The notes under the pieces were generated by a model. That model worked only from the letters and a program-made list of their open reading frames with translations. It did no database searches and was not told the DNA's origin. 64,000 nt of DNA from Viridothelium virens (lineage: Eukaryota > Ascomycota > Dothideomycetes > Trypetheliales > Trypetheliaceae): assembly GCA_010094025.1 (NCBI GenBank), contig ML991783.1, positions 372,001 through 436,000 on the forward strand, read 5' to 3'. The translations under genes and the position numbers were made by a program. Positions 54,864-64,000 of this stretch are shown in pieces (position 1 is the stretch's first letter; each line of letters begins with the position of its first letter).

Positions 54864-56846
54864 CTACCTCCTCCTGCCCTTCGCCGCAGCTCTTTCCTGT
54901 CGACATAACGGCTCTGTCGGCATCACCCACCCACGATTCCGGCTCGCCTCACGCATCTCCGACTTCTGCGGCGTGGGAATCCACTTGTCCTTCTCCAGAC
55001 ACATTTGGCGCGTCAACGCCTGCGGCGTCCCGATATCCAGCTTCCAACCCAGCTGGCCCTGCAGTGGCGCCTCTTTTGCAAGCATATGGAGATACCACAG
55101 CGCAAGCGACGCCGTCATCTGGATATCCTCACCATTCGACACGTTCGCTCCTACCACGCCAGGCGCAGTGTTCTCACTGAACGGGTCCAGCGGCGCCGGA
55201 GGCGGCGGATTGAACTGCGCATTGGCGGGCCGATGCCGAGGGATGCGCCCGGCGGTGCTCATCTGGATTGGCCTCGCGACCTCGAGGTAGCCAAACAAAG
55301 GGGTGTCCTCGCCACCGCCGACGACGCCGCGCTCCTGCTCGAAGGCGTTGCGGGCGTCGCGGTCGCCGCCGTAGCGCACGCAGACGAGCTCGACCTCGGT
55401 CATGAGGAAGCCGTAGCGGGTGCCGTGCTCGCGCATGAAGCGGTGCAGGTGCGCGAGGCCCTTGAGGTACTCGACCTGCCGGTTGGGCGTCTCGGTGCGC
55501 ATGTTGCTGTTCCAGCGGTTGTAGGCTTTGACGAGGCCGACGACGCAGCCGCGGCGGGAGGTGGGGAGCTCGTTGCCGCCGAGGAGGATGGTTTGGCTGC
55601 CTTGGAAGTCGGAGTCTTGGGCGTAGTTGGATATGAATTCTGGGTTGGAGGCGATCTTTTGGCTGCGCATGCGGATGTGGTGTTCACCTAGCGCGACACC
55701 AAGAGCAGCATTGACAATGTGTGCGTGGTGTTCGCGCCAGATGTCTTGAAGATGAGTTTCAGTTTCTGGGGTAGGGTGGCCGTAGAAGCGCTTGGATGGC
55801 GGGAGCATCTCGGAGGAGACGGCAGCGTTTAGAAGTGGAAGCAGAGACGGAATTCCACACATGGTACTGACATTAAAGTCGTCCCAAGGGCGGACATTGC
55901 GGATATCCCACCAGAAATGCTGTGGTCGAAGCGACGAGTCGTAAATGCGAGAAACAAGCGCAGGGGCAGGATTAGGTGCTGTGAGGTAATCTAAAAGTGT
56001 GGTGGTCGGCGCCGTGGCATCAAAATTCATGTCCATGGCCATGGGACACTCCGCAATCGGAGGTTGAGGAGTGACAGAACGGCTAACAGAGCGACTGCGA
56101 CTCGAATCATACTGCGGCTGTGCAATATTGAGAGCGGAGCTTGACAGTGGATTCAGGTGGCTCAATGCAGTTGGTGCAGGGATACTTGGTTGAGCTGAGC
56201 TCGTCAAGGGGGTCAGGTGACTGAGCGCATGAGCTGATGGACCGTTGCTACCGCCAGACAGATAGCTGGGTCGATATGTCGGAAACCCGAAACGGGAGAG
56301 CGTTTCCTCGTCAATACTTGAGGTCGAACCAGAACGGGAATGGGGGTGAACGTTAGTTGCGGAAGTGGAACGCGAATGGGGACCAAGGGATGGACGCCTT
56401 GCTTGCCCAGAGAAGCTCAAAGGAGAGTTGAGTGCTGAGTTGATGGGTGCCTCAATTGGAGAAGTTGCCGCTGAGGATGACGACATTAAGGTTGACTGCT
56501 GTGATGGGCTCGTCCCACGTCGATCCAGACTTGGTCGCTGAGAATATGGAGCCCAGCCATGTCCGTGATTGCTTGAAGTAGAAATGGTCCTCCTGTGACT
56601 TCGAATGGGGCCGGCCTTGGGTTCGAGTTCTCGCTCTGCCCTTGGTTTGGGCAATAGCATGGGCCCATATAGTCGGATAGGTGACCTCTCTGGGGTAGTC
56701 AAGTGCGTCTGGACTGAGACAGGAGAAATATCTTGTGACATGAAAGAACCATCAGAAGCAGTCCTGCTGTGAACACTCGTCGCGCTGCCTGGTTGGAATA
56801 CGTCCTGCGCAATAGTACCAGGGGGGGTATTTTGTCTATGATACAT
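54864..56846 (-). CDS. Conserved fungal protein of unknown function
   Basis: A single exon of 660 residues from ATG 56846 (MYHRQNTPPGTIAQ), or 689 from ATG 56933. The first 300 residues are Ser/Pro/Thr-rich, disordered and probably phosphorylated. A folded domain follows from about residue 305: LDYLTAPNPAPALVSRIYDS, QHFWWDIRNVRPWDDFNVST, then KRFYGHPTPETETHLQDIWR, a helical block VGLVKAYNRWNSNMRTETPN and a strand-helix unit HRFMREHGTRYGFLMTEVEL. The last resembles the core of PD-(D/E)XK nuclease-like folds (E...F...E-x-V-C-V-R), but I would not claim activity. Close relatives occur across Pezizomycotina as hypothetical proteins. The C-terminus is basic (AAAKGRRR). Confidence 0.65.
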   Translation of the reverse strand: MYHRQNTPPGTIAQDVFQPGSATSVHSRTASDGSFMSQDISPVSVQTHLTTPERSPIRLYGPMLLPKPRAERELEPKAGPIRSHRRTISTSSNHGHGWAPYSQRPSLDRRGTSPSQQSTLMSSSSAATSPIEAPINSALNSPLSFSGQARRPSLGPHSRSTSATNVHPHSRSGSTSSIDEETLSRFGFPTYRPSYLSGGSNGPSAHALSHLTPLTSSAQPSIPAPTALSHLNPLSSSALNIAQPQYDSSRSRSVSRSVTPQPPIAECPMAMDMNFDATAPTTTLLDYLTAPNPAPALVSRIYDSSLRPQHFWWDIRNVRPWDDFNVSTMCGIPSLLPLLNAAVSSEMLPPSKRFYGHPTPETETHLQDIWREHHAHIVNAALGVALGEHHIRMRSQKIASNPEFISNYAQDSDFQGSQTILLGGNELPTSRRGCVVGLVKAYNRWNSNMRTETPNRQVEYLKGLAHLHRFMREHGTRYGFLMTEVELVCVRYGGDRDARNAFEQERGVVGGGEDTPLFGYLEVARPIQMSTAGRIPRHRPANAQFNPPPPAPLDPFSENTAPGVVGANVSNGEDIQMTASLALWYLHMLAKEAPLQGQLGWKLDIGTPQALTRQMCLEKDKWIPTPQKSEMREASRNRGWVMPTEPLCRQERAAAKGRRR

Positions 56847-59025
56847 GACTCTAAAAGAGATTGGCTTTTGGATAGAGATAGAGAGAGATAGGAGAAAGAT
56901 CGTCTGCGCCGGGGGGAACACTATAAAATGCAAAGTCGATTGGGTATCAGTAATTCAATTAGACAGTGGCGACGGATTAGGATGATGGATTAGGAACGGG
57001 AGTCCAGCTCCGAGAGTCTGCGCCAAGCTGAGAGAAGATCGGAACAGAAAGGAACCGCCAAAGAATGGAGAGACTGAGGGAAAGATGCGCTGAGAGCCCA
57101 AGGAACACCTGAGGGTGAAGTGAGGCGGAGCAAGAGATACTTATGGTTGGGAAGAGAAGGTCAATTGTAGCCAAACAAGCCCGGTCGACATGCAAGCGCC
57201 CAATTTAGCGAAGCCCATCTTGAAACAAGGGTAAACAGGTACAGAATGAGGTCACCTTGGCCCTCAAGAGGGCCATTTTGGGGCAGTTGGTAGACGCCCG
57301 GCGGAGCGTCGAGAACGACGAAACATCTGGGGAAACGTTTCATGGGTCTAGGGCCAGCCCGGCTGGTGTTTGGGCCGGGTGGCAGGGTTGCTCACGACGG
57401 ATCCGTCCATGAGAGCGAACCTCCGGCTGAGAGAGGAAGAGGAGGATGGCATGGAGGGGTAGACCGGTGGAAGCGCTCTGCAGCGAGACGCTTGTACCCG
57501 GGCCTGGCCCGTTTCATCTCAGCAACCGCCGAGTCTGCCATGGCGCTGAAGTATTTTGGAGGCAGTGTCGCCGGGCAAGGCGATAGTTTCAGCGCGTAGT
57601 CGATGTGGGGGAGATGCAGAAGTCGTGGGCGGGTCGTGGTTGGATCGACGTGGGCGCTTCCACCTGGCGACGCGCTCTGCCCCGCTGATTGGCCCCATGT
57701 TTATGCCGGTACATGCAGCAGGTATCTTAGCCTGCATTGCACCGAAGAGTCATACTTCTCCCACCACGTCGATTGGGAGCGAGCCTCGCTCATCGTCTAT
57801 GGTCGAAACTGGGTGGGAACTTTGACAATGAGTCACCTTGGATATAAACACCAACGCGCGATGAACGCGTTCAGGTCGTGGTGGTATAAACAGTTAAGAA
57901 AGAAACGAGACCTCAAGATTGATGCTCCTCAGCTTCGCAGCGCTTGTAGATGAGCCTTGTCAAGCTGAATTCCCGGCAACGGGTTCAACCGGTCATGCCT
58001 ACAGTTCCGAACCTTGTACAGGCGCCTGATGGAGACCGCGTACTCATCCCCTCGGCGCTATATTTAATGAGAGAGAGCTAATAATATCAACAGTCCATAC
58101 ATGCCACAGGCGCTTTTCTAAGCGACGTATGAGATACGCGCTGCACGGATGAGGCTCCCCGAGCACGCGGGGACAATCATCAGGAAATGACCCCAAAAAA
58201 GACGGTTTCAGGACTAGCGGATCGACATGAGGCTCTGTCGGCGATTCGCATTAAAACAATCGATCGAATCAATCGCCTTCTCGAAGAAACTTCCACTAGC
58301 CGCGAAATGCCTTCATTTTGATGCAAAATTTTTCCTCAGATACCGCCTGGATCACGATCGCATCCTGCTTGCTTCATTCGCGTCTGATGACGCGCTCAAA
58401 GGTGACGTATAGCAGTTACCACAAATAACCCCGATTCTGACCTGGACGCACGGTCCGGTCCACTTACAATTTCTAATTCAATCGATATTAGAAGCGCCAA
58501 GGGAGAGTCTGTCAATGAGCCACGCAGACAGAGTCGAACGGTCGGTCTCAATAGGTGCACGAAGACTAAACTCTCCCATGTAGGGCAGTCCAAAGACTAT
58601 CAATTCCTCCGAGAATGCTTGTAGATCTCGCCCACCGCAAGTCTCTTCGCAAATGGCCACATCGAGGTCCACGTGTTAGGCATTGAATTTTCCAGTGGAA
58701 AGCCGATGCCATCAATCCCGTCTTCGTCACCAAAGCATTGTATCTCGCAGATGACAATGAAGTCGGAGATTCCAGATGCCCCGATCTCTTGGTTAACAAC
58801 GACAATCGCCAACTTTCTATCTCAAAAACCTCGCCTACCACACGTGAGAGAGACTAAGACATGGTTCCAGGAAGCGAAGGCTTCATACTATAAGTTAGGA
58901 CTGCAACCCATAAAAATTGAACCCCAGAATGGGTCCTCTAATTCAAAGCTATATCAAGTCGTAGAACTCCTACCGTGAGCGCGAAGAAGCGAATTCAATG
59001 CTGAGATTCTACCTCAAGGCAACTA
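56847..59025. other. Intergenic with one decayed frame
   Basis: 2.2 kb that holds the promoter of the 54864 gene. Several overlapping short frames occur. Only 58478-58812 (minus) looks coding-like and is given separately. Confidence 0.4.
58478..58812 (-). pseudogene. Two overlapping coding-like frames, possible decayed gene
   Basis: On the minus strand one frame reads AIVVVNQEIGASGISDFIVI and on, down to about 58680 and further to 58600. A second, shifted frame from 58672 reads DLDVAICEETCGGRDLQAFS and ends at 58478 with LIDRLSLGASNID. Together they look like one hydrophobic/acidic domain crossing a frame change near 58670. No intron fits well. I cannot name a family, so this is a tentative relic. 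Confidence 0.25.
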
Positions 59026-59206
59026 CCTTACGGCGGCTGGGGGGTTCCTCAACAGGTAATCAATACAATGTTACCTTAGTTCAACTGTTATGATCATGTT
59101 GGCCCATGTTAAGGCGGTGTTAACATGGACCAACAAGGTCTTAACAGTGAATTCGAAATAACAGTGTATTGATTACCTGTTGAGGAACCTCCCAGCCGCC
59201 GTAAGG
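59026..59206. mobile_element. Palindromic MITE, copy 2 (181 bp)
   Basis: Same length and layout as copy 1. Terminal inverted repeats begin CCTTACGGCGGCTGGGG and the flanks are TA on both sides (59024-59025 and 59207-59208). It lies 54 bp beyond the stop of the subtilisin gene, so it may be part of that transcript's 3' end. Confidence 0.88.
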
Positions 59207-59260
59207 TACTTTCAAAGTCCATAGAATGAGCCTCTTAGATGACAACAATTTTGTACAGCT

Positions 59261-61058
59261 CTAGGCCCCACAGTCTACCTCCCTTGACTGGTTGTACGGG
59301 GCCGGACGGGTAAAATTAGCCTTTGTAGACGTGCGCGGCTGTAGACATCCCGCAAAGATTCGCCTGTTTCTGGGCGCACCAACGTAAGGAAGTCCACCGA
59401 GCCTATTGCGGTAACGCCAACTGTTAGTAGGGATATTGGCCAATCGATTCGGAGTCCCGGTCCTTCTATCAATTCCGTCAATGATGCCTTCAAGAGCATT
59501 GTCAAACAAACGCTGACGGATCACGCTCGTGTCTGTTATGAGACCTTCGTATCCAATGAAGTTCGAAAGTACGCTTGCAACGAGGGGAGCCGAGAGTGAT
59601 GTGCCTTAGTTCATAAGCTATCCACATACCCAAAAGGTAACATCGTAACTTACCACTACCTACGAGTGTGTAATCGATATCACTTATATGACTTGCACGG
59701 ATAATTCTTTCGCCCGGTGCTATAATGTCAACATCATCACCGAAGTTTGAGAACTCGGATAGTGTGTAGCTCGAGTCACAGGAGGCAACACATATCGTGG
59801 TATTCAAGCCGCAAAACAATCCTGGTCTGTCTGATACTCTCATTCGACTATCATTATATTAGTTTCAGAAAGTGAACAGTAAGAGTAGACCTACTTGTTA
59901 CCAGCCGCAGCTACTACGGTAATACCCGCGTTATTCGCTGCATCTACCGCATCTCTTAGTATTGGTGACAACGGGGAGCCTGTGCCCAAAGCTAGAACAA
60001 TTATTGAGCCTTTGAACCAATCGGGTCGCTGGTTAACGAGGGCTTCATGTTCAGCTATAACATCTACGAATGCCTGCACCATAAGAAAGGCGGGAGAAGG
60101 TACTCTACAATTTACTTTCACACTGAGAATATTGGCCAATGACATACTAACGCCACTGCCACTGGCGAGTACACTTGCAACCTAATATTGATCAGTATGG
60201 TATTTATGACGCTAAAAAGTGCAACTTACACTTGTGCCATGACCTCTCATATCACTAATACCCTCATTGCCTGGGCAGTACGGGTTGTTCCGATTGGCAA
60301 AGATTGCTGCGCGACCCTAGTCGAACTTGTCAAAAAGCTGGATAGATAAGACATCTGGATAAAGGTCTTGGTACATCAAAACTTCCATGTGAAGTTCTAA
60401 CACCTGCTCCAATTGTTAGCACCCATATGTACGAGTTTCCTAGGGGATCACCCATCACCTGTGTCAAAAATGTATGCCCGTACCCCTCGGCCTGGATTCC
60501 TCACTGTTTTCACACGACTTGTAGCTCCAATGTCTATATTATCCAATTTTCGTGGAGTCGTGCTCATAAGAACCTGCCAATGAGCTTCTCTGATGACAGC
60601 ATCGTTTCTGCGTTTGGTGTGGGTTACGGGACTATGGCTAGAGTAGGTCTCGTCGTCTTTATCGTTCGTAGAGTCTGTTTCACTGATGTAAAACTCGTGT
60701 TCGATATATTCAACCCCAGGATCGGTACGAACTACATGCAGAGTATTGTTATCTAGCTGCGCACGGTAACTATGTTTCTAGAATTAGTGAGTACTCTCAA
60801 TTCGATACACGTTAGAAGCTTGTACCTCCTTAAACTCGGAAATGCCTTAAAACCGGGACACGTTTGAGACAGATTAACTCCACAGAACCCGTAATGTTGT
60901 TGGAGTGTATAGCCCTGAGTAAGGCGGACAATATAATGGTCTGGCACTAGGTTCTCGCCGGCGTCGTAATATGGAGCGAATGTCCTTTTCTGTACTCGAT
61001 CCGAGAATTCTGTGGCACCACACGCGCCCAAAAGAAATAAAAAAGCTAAGAAAAGCAT
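59261..61058 (-). CDS. Secreted subtilisin-like serine protease (peptidase S8)
   Basis: Seven exons on the minus strand join in phase: 61058-60826, 60769-60459, 60403-60375, 60316-60230, 60181-59895, 59847-59654 and 59604-59261, giving about 494 residues. A signal peptide (MLFLAFLFLLGACGA) is followed by an inhibitor_I9 prodomain (VPDHYIVRLTQGYTLQQHYG through DPGVEYIEHEF). The mature catalytic domain has the triad Asp180 (FDTG), His217 (RGHGTS) and Ser383 (GTSLSAP), with the oxyanion Asn315 in AAAGNN. Exon 3 is only 29 nt and completes the DTGVRTSHGSFD block. Such enzymes degrade protein outside the cell. The mature domain is slightly short and ends REVDCGA. Every junction restores a family motif, so the gene looks intact despite the MITEs on both sides. 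Confidence 0.85.
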
Positions 61059-61679
61059 GTTTGAGTTCGGTCAACGAATTCAATAACGGAGGCACATGTA
61101 TCTGCAAGATGAGAGGGTATTTTTGTAGATTGCTTGGAGACTCTTGGAGACGCAGCGGACTTCTCCGGCAACACCTGTCACCTCCAAACTTACAATCTAG
61201 CTACATCTAGTCTTGATGCTATCCAGTCCATTTCCGCTGGTCATTAATGGTCAATGTATCAAATGATATAGGTTTCCGAAGACCTGGACGAGTACCCTAC
61301 GTGTGATCATCCACTTTACCGCTGTCCCTCTCGAAGCCCGAAAAATCTGCTATCATATTTGATGGAGTCCTGAAACTCGAGTATCAGCTGTCTCCGAGAC
61401 CGGCACCCAAGTATTTCATGGAAGATCAAGCAGAGGCTTTCGGAACCGACAACTTTGTCTTGTAACACAGCAGAGGCATGCTATTGACATCTCACTTCGA
61501 CAGGAGGCAAGGCACTGGCGAAATATGACATCATACAGTCTTTGATCGGTCCGTATTCTGATGCAGTAGATGCGGCAAACTTTGATAAATCGGTTGCCTT
61601 TGAGTCTGTCGTCTGTGTCGTTGGGGACACTTGAGGCGGATGACCCGCGGCTTTTGACGTCATTAAGTACGATACGGTT
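61059..61679. other. Promoter region of the protease gene
   Basis: About 620 bp between the protease start codon and MITE copy 3. No gene. Confidence 0.4.
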
Positions 61680-61846
61680 GGGGGGTCTCTCAACTGGTAA
61701 TTAATACAATGCTACCTCAGTTTAACTGCTATGACCATGTTGGCCATGTTAAAGCGGCGTTAACAGGGACCAAGAAGGTCACACCAGTAAAGTCGAAATA
61801 ACATTGTATCGGTTACCAATTGAGGAAGCCCCCCTCCGCAGTAAGG
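61680..61846. mobile_element. Palindromic MITE, copy 3 (167 bp, diverged)
   Basis: Related to copies 1 and 2 by the shared inner sequence (TGGTAATTAATACAATG-type arms and the central GTTAAC part) and TA at both sides (61678-61679 and 61847-61848). The left end reads CGATACGGTTGGGGGG and the right end, in complement, CCTTACTGCGGAGGGGGG, so the inverted repeat has decayed. It is 14 bp shorter than the others. Confidence 0.75.
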
Positions 61847-62826
61847 TACCTATTACGGTAGAGCGCCAACTGCCGGTACTTTCCACTCATTTCTATCACG
61901 TCTCCAGTTCATTCTTGATACTCGGCTCTCTCCTATGCTACAATATACCATTCAGTCGCCAGACACCAACCTAACGTGGTCTCCATTACAACCACAAAGG
62001 CCGCGAGAAGACCAAATATGCTGGTCTCGGTCGGGCAAAGCTTGTTTCTCAGCTGGCCTTACCTGCGATTAACTCGGAGATCGCGTACGGTATCTTGGTC
62101 GACTCCTGCGCATAACCGCTGGTCCGCTGCTACCTGACCTTTTATCACAACGTTGAGCAACAACGGTAATACAAGAGTATACCAGCTAGTTAGACGGAGC
62201 AGCGCTAGAGTACAAGGAAAATTTAAAGGGACGGATTGAAACTATATCACTTGATAATAGCCAAATTCGTCGAAGAAAGGATCTTAGACACTGACGTTCA
62301 AGGCTTGAGTTTCCAAGGTCTTCTATTCGGGAACGATCTGTATAGATGCTTGATGCACCGATCCAAAGGTAGGGAAACATTGTGCTTTCGCGCAACGAGA
62401 ACAGCAACCCTATAGATTCGAGGCACTTGATACCACTCAAAACCAGTGATACTGGAGTTCAGCAAACATGCAGCACTTAACCTATGGTCGAGTCATCTGA
62501 AACACATCAAATCTTCTCGGTACGTTTCTGAGACTCTCCTAGATGGAAGTGCGCCATCGAATTTTTTTTTCGATAGCAATCTTCTAATAGACTAGGGGAG
62601 TTATTGGAAGTGCTATCATACGTCCAGATATTTCAACAGGAAAGAGACATAGCGATTCGAGGACGCGAAGGTGTAGCGAAGGAGGACGAGGAAGGAGATC
62701 GAAACGAGAGAAATTCGGGCAGGCTCCTGTATAAAGGGGTAGGAATACGTCAACGCACGTATAGCTACAGACAAACAAGATCCTTTGCGACGGACTACAT
62801 GTACTAACTGCGCCATTAGTTGACTT
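61847..62826. other. Intergenic
   Basis: About 980 bp with no supported gene. It contains the 3' flank of the last gene in the window. Confidence 0.4.
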
Positions 62827-63897
62827 TTAAGTGCTCCTATGAAGCGCTTTTACAGATGCCCAAGCCTGCACAACGGAAGCAACAGAGGATAGAAGGCCAA
62901 AGAAAATTGTAAGAACGAGAACCGCAACAGCGACCCAGAACGTATATAGCTGCACCTTCTTCCGTCGGTCGTAGTACCACTGTGATAGATCTGCTGGCTC
63001 ATGCTGATCGAAGGATTCTTCGATAATTAGGAGACGATCACGCCAGTACGTGTAAGCTTCGACATCTCGGGGAGCGGATGGGAGTTGTCGTATTCCAGGG
63101 TCAAGGTTCTGCGTCTTTTCTCTGATTTCAAGCCATTTGCTGCATGCTGCGTCGGCGCTAGGGAGTAATAAGGCAACCGTTCGCAGAGTCTCGTCGATGA
63201 AGCCCGGAGGAAAAACGTCGCCTGCGGAGTTTCCAATAAGACGCAAGGTAGATGCTGTATTGAAGATAGCTACGGCGTTGTCGTCCTTCAATGCGAGATG
63301 ATCGAGAATGTTGTTTGTCCACAGAATGCGGTATCCGCCAATCTTTTCAAGGCTGTGGACATTCAAGTCTTTGCTAAAATGGCTCTTCCGAACAGCGTAT
63401 CTATGGTCCTCCTGCTTGAAACAGTTTCCAATCACTTCAGTTATACTGAGGTGGTTGGGCCAAGCCAAAGATGTTCTGATTGAGGTATAGCCTTTGATAT
63501 TTGTTTCTGTACTATTGATATTTATCATGAGCCATAGTCTCACAGCAGCTTCAATAGAACTGACAAGACCTTCAGTGCTAACATTAATCGGACTCAGTAT
63601 TTCCTCGATTCGGGCCTGTAGTTCACTCTTTGGCAGCGTTTTATGCAAGCAGACTTGCTTTATTATGTTCGCAAAGTGTTGATGCGTCTTCGCAGCTTGC
63701 AACTGATGATCCAGGTGGTGACACTCATCCCGGTAATATGGGTCGTAAGCTAGCAAAGCCTTCTCCAGTTCGATAGACGAAATTTGACAATTCCACAGCG
63801 AAGCAGCAAACTCTAGTATCATGTGACGAGAAGTGAGCAGGCTGTTCGCGTATGAAGTCTCCAGAGTTGGAGATGATATGTTTAGTGTAGATTGCAT
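62827..63897 (-). CDS. Fungal protein with C-terminal membrane anchor, function unknown
   Basis: A single exon of 356 residues. The first 280 residues are helical, with the family-typical blocks ASLWNCQISSIELEKALLAY and DPYYRDECHHLDH. Near the C-terminus comes PRDVEAYTYWRDRLLIIEESFD, then LSQWYYDRRKKVQLYTFWVA followed by one transmembrane segment (about 322-344) and a short tail. This N-domain plus SQWxYDRRxxVQxxTFW plus membrane helix is a widespread ascomycete family, expanded in many species, with no established function. It lacks a signal peptide, so a tail-anchored protein is likely. It is the last complete gene before the window ends. Confidence 0.75.
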   Translation of the reverse strand: MQSTLNISSPTLETSYANSLLTSRHMILEFAASLWNCQISSIELEKALLAYDPYYRDECHHLDHQLQAAKTHQHFANIIKQVCLHKTLPKSELQARIEEILSPINVSTEGLVSSIEAAVRLWLMININSTETNIKGYTSIRTSLAWPNHLSITEVIGNCFKQEDHRYAVRKSHFSKDLNVHSLEKIGGYRILWTNNILDHLALKDDNAVAIFNTASTLRLIGNSAGDVFPPGFIDETLRTVALLLPSADAACSKWLEIREKTQNLDPGIRQLPSAPRDVEAYTYWRDRLLIIEESFDQHEPADLSQWYYDRRKKVQLYTFWVAVAVLVLTIFFGLLSSVASVVQAWASVKALHRST

Positions 63898-64000
63898 TTT
63901 GCACAGCTCATCTTTGAGGGGTTGTGACTATCCTGCAGTATAAATGGCAGTCGCACACCGATAAGATGGGGGCTGGAGCCTGATGCGACACCAGCCACGA

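Noticed and set aside
1-64000. tRNA or rRNA genes
   Set aside because: Scanning for B-box-like GGTTCGA sequences with matching arms found none that fold convincingly. A covariance-model search would be decisive.

Overview
The window is eukaryotic and looks like a filamentous ascomycete (Pezizomycotina, probably Dothideomycetes). Genes are compact, with short introns of about 45-60 nt (one of 168 nt) that carry GTAAGT/GTATGT-like donors and CTAAC...YAG acceptors. Families typical of such fungi are present: fungal PEX14, a free-standing zf-PARP protein, an HVA1 Tudor protein, 2EXR/F-box-like proteins, an Amidoligase_2 protein and an Ifh1/Crf1-type coactivator. I joined exons by reading frame; no transcript evidence was available.

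Layout. 1-12 kb, plus strand: a Pho85-type (Clg1-like) cyclin, a secreted Ser/Thr-rich protein with repeated Kex2 sites, the retromer subunit VPS35, and a succinate-semialdehyde dehydrogenase. 12.6-20.5 kb, minus strand: an Ifh1-like transcription coactivator and a large, probably mitochondrial protein. 20.9-26.1 kb: a zf-PARP/AT-hook protein, an F-box-like protein, PEX14 (with a 7-nt exon) and an HVA1 Tudor protein. 28.4-33 kb: a frameshifted AIG2/gamma-glutamylcyclotransferase-like gene, an amidoligase-domain gene lacking a clear start, and a Tic20/DUF4870-like membrane protein. 33.2-43.2 kb: five genes in a row on the minus strand (coiled-coil protein, single-pass membrane protein, membrane-anchored Kex2-repeat protein, disordered protein, phosphofructokinase). 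44.5-49 kb: an HSL-type esterase and a secreted GH43-like protein. 49.5-56.8 kb: two F-box-like proteins and a conserved fungal protein. 59.2-63.9 kb: a seven-exon secreted subtilisin and a C-terminally anchored membrane protein.

The genes form no obvious pathway cluster. Core cell functions (retromer, glycolysis, peroxisome import, GABA shunt, ribosomal-gene control) are mixed with accessory genes. The accessory signals that stand out are two unrelated Kex2-repeat precursor proteins, a three-copy family of palindromic MITEs with TA target-site duplications (one copy 140 bp upstream of a Kex2-repeat gene), a second long inverted repeat in the phosphofructokinase promoter, and several open frames broken by a single stop codon or a one-base shift. 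No tRNA, rRNA or CRISPR was recognised.
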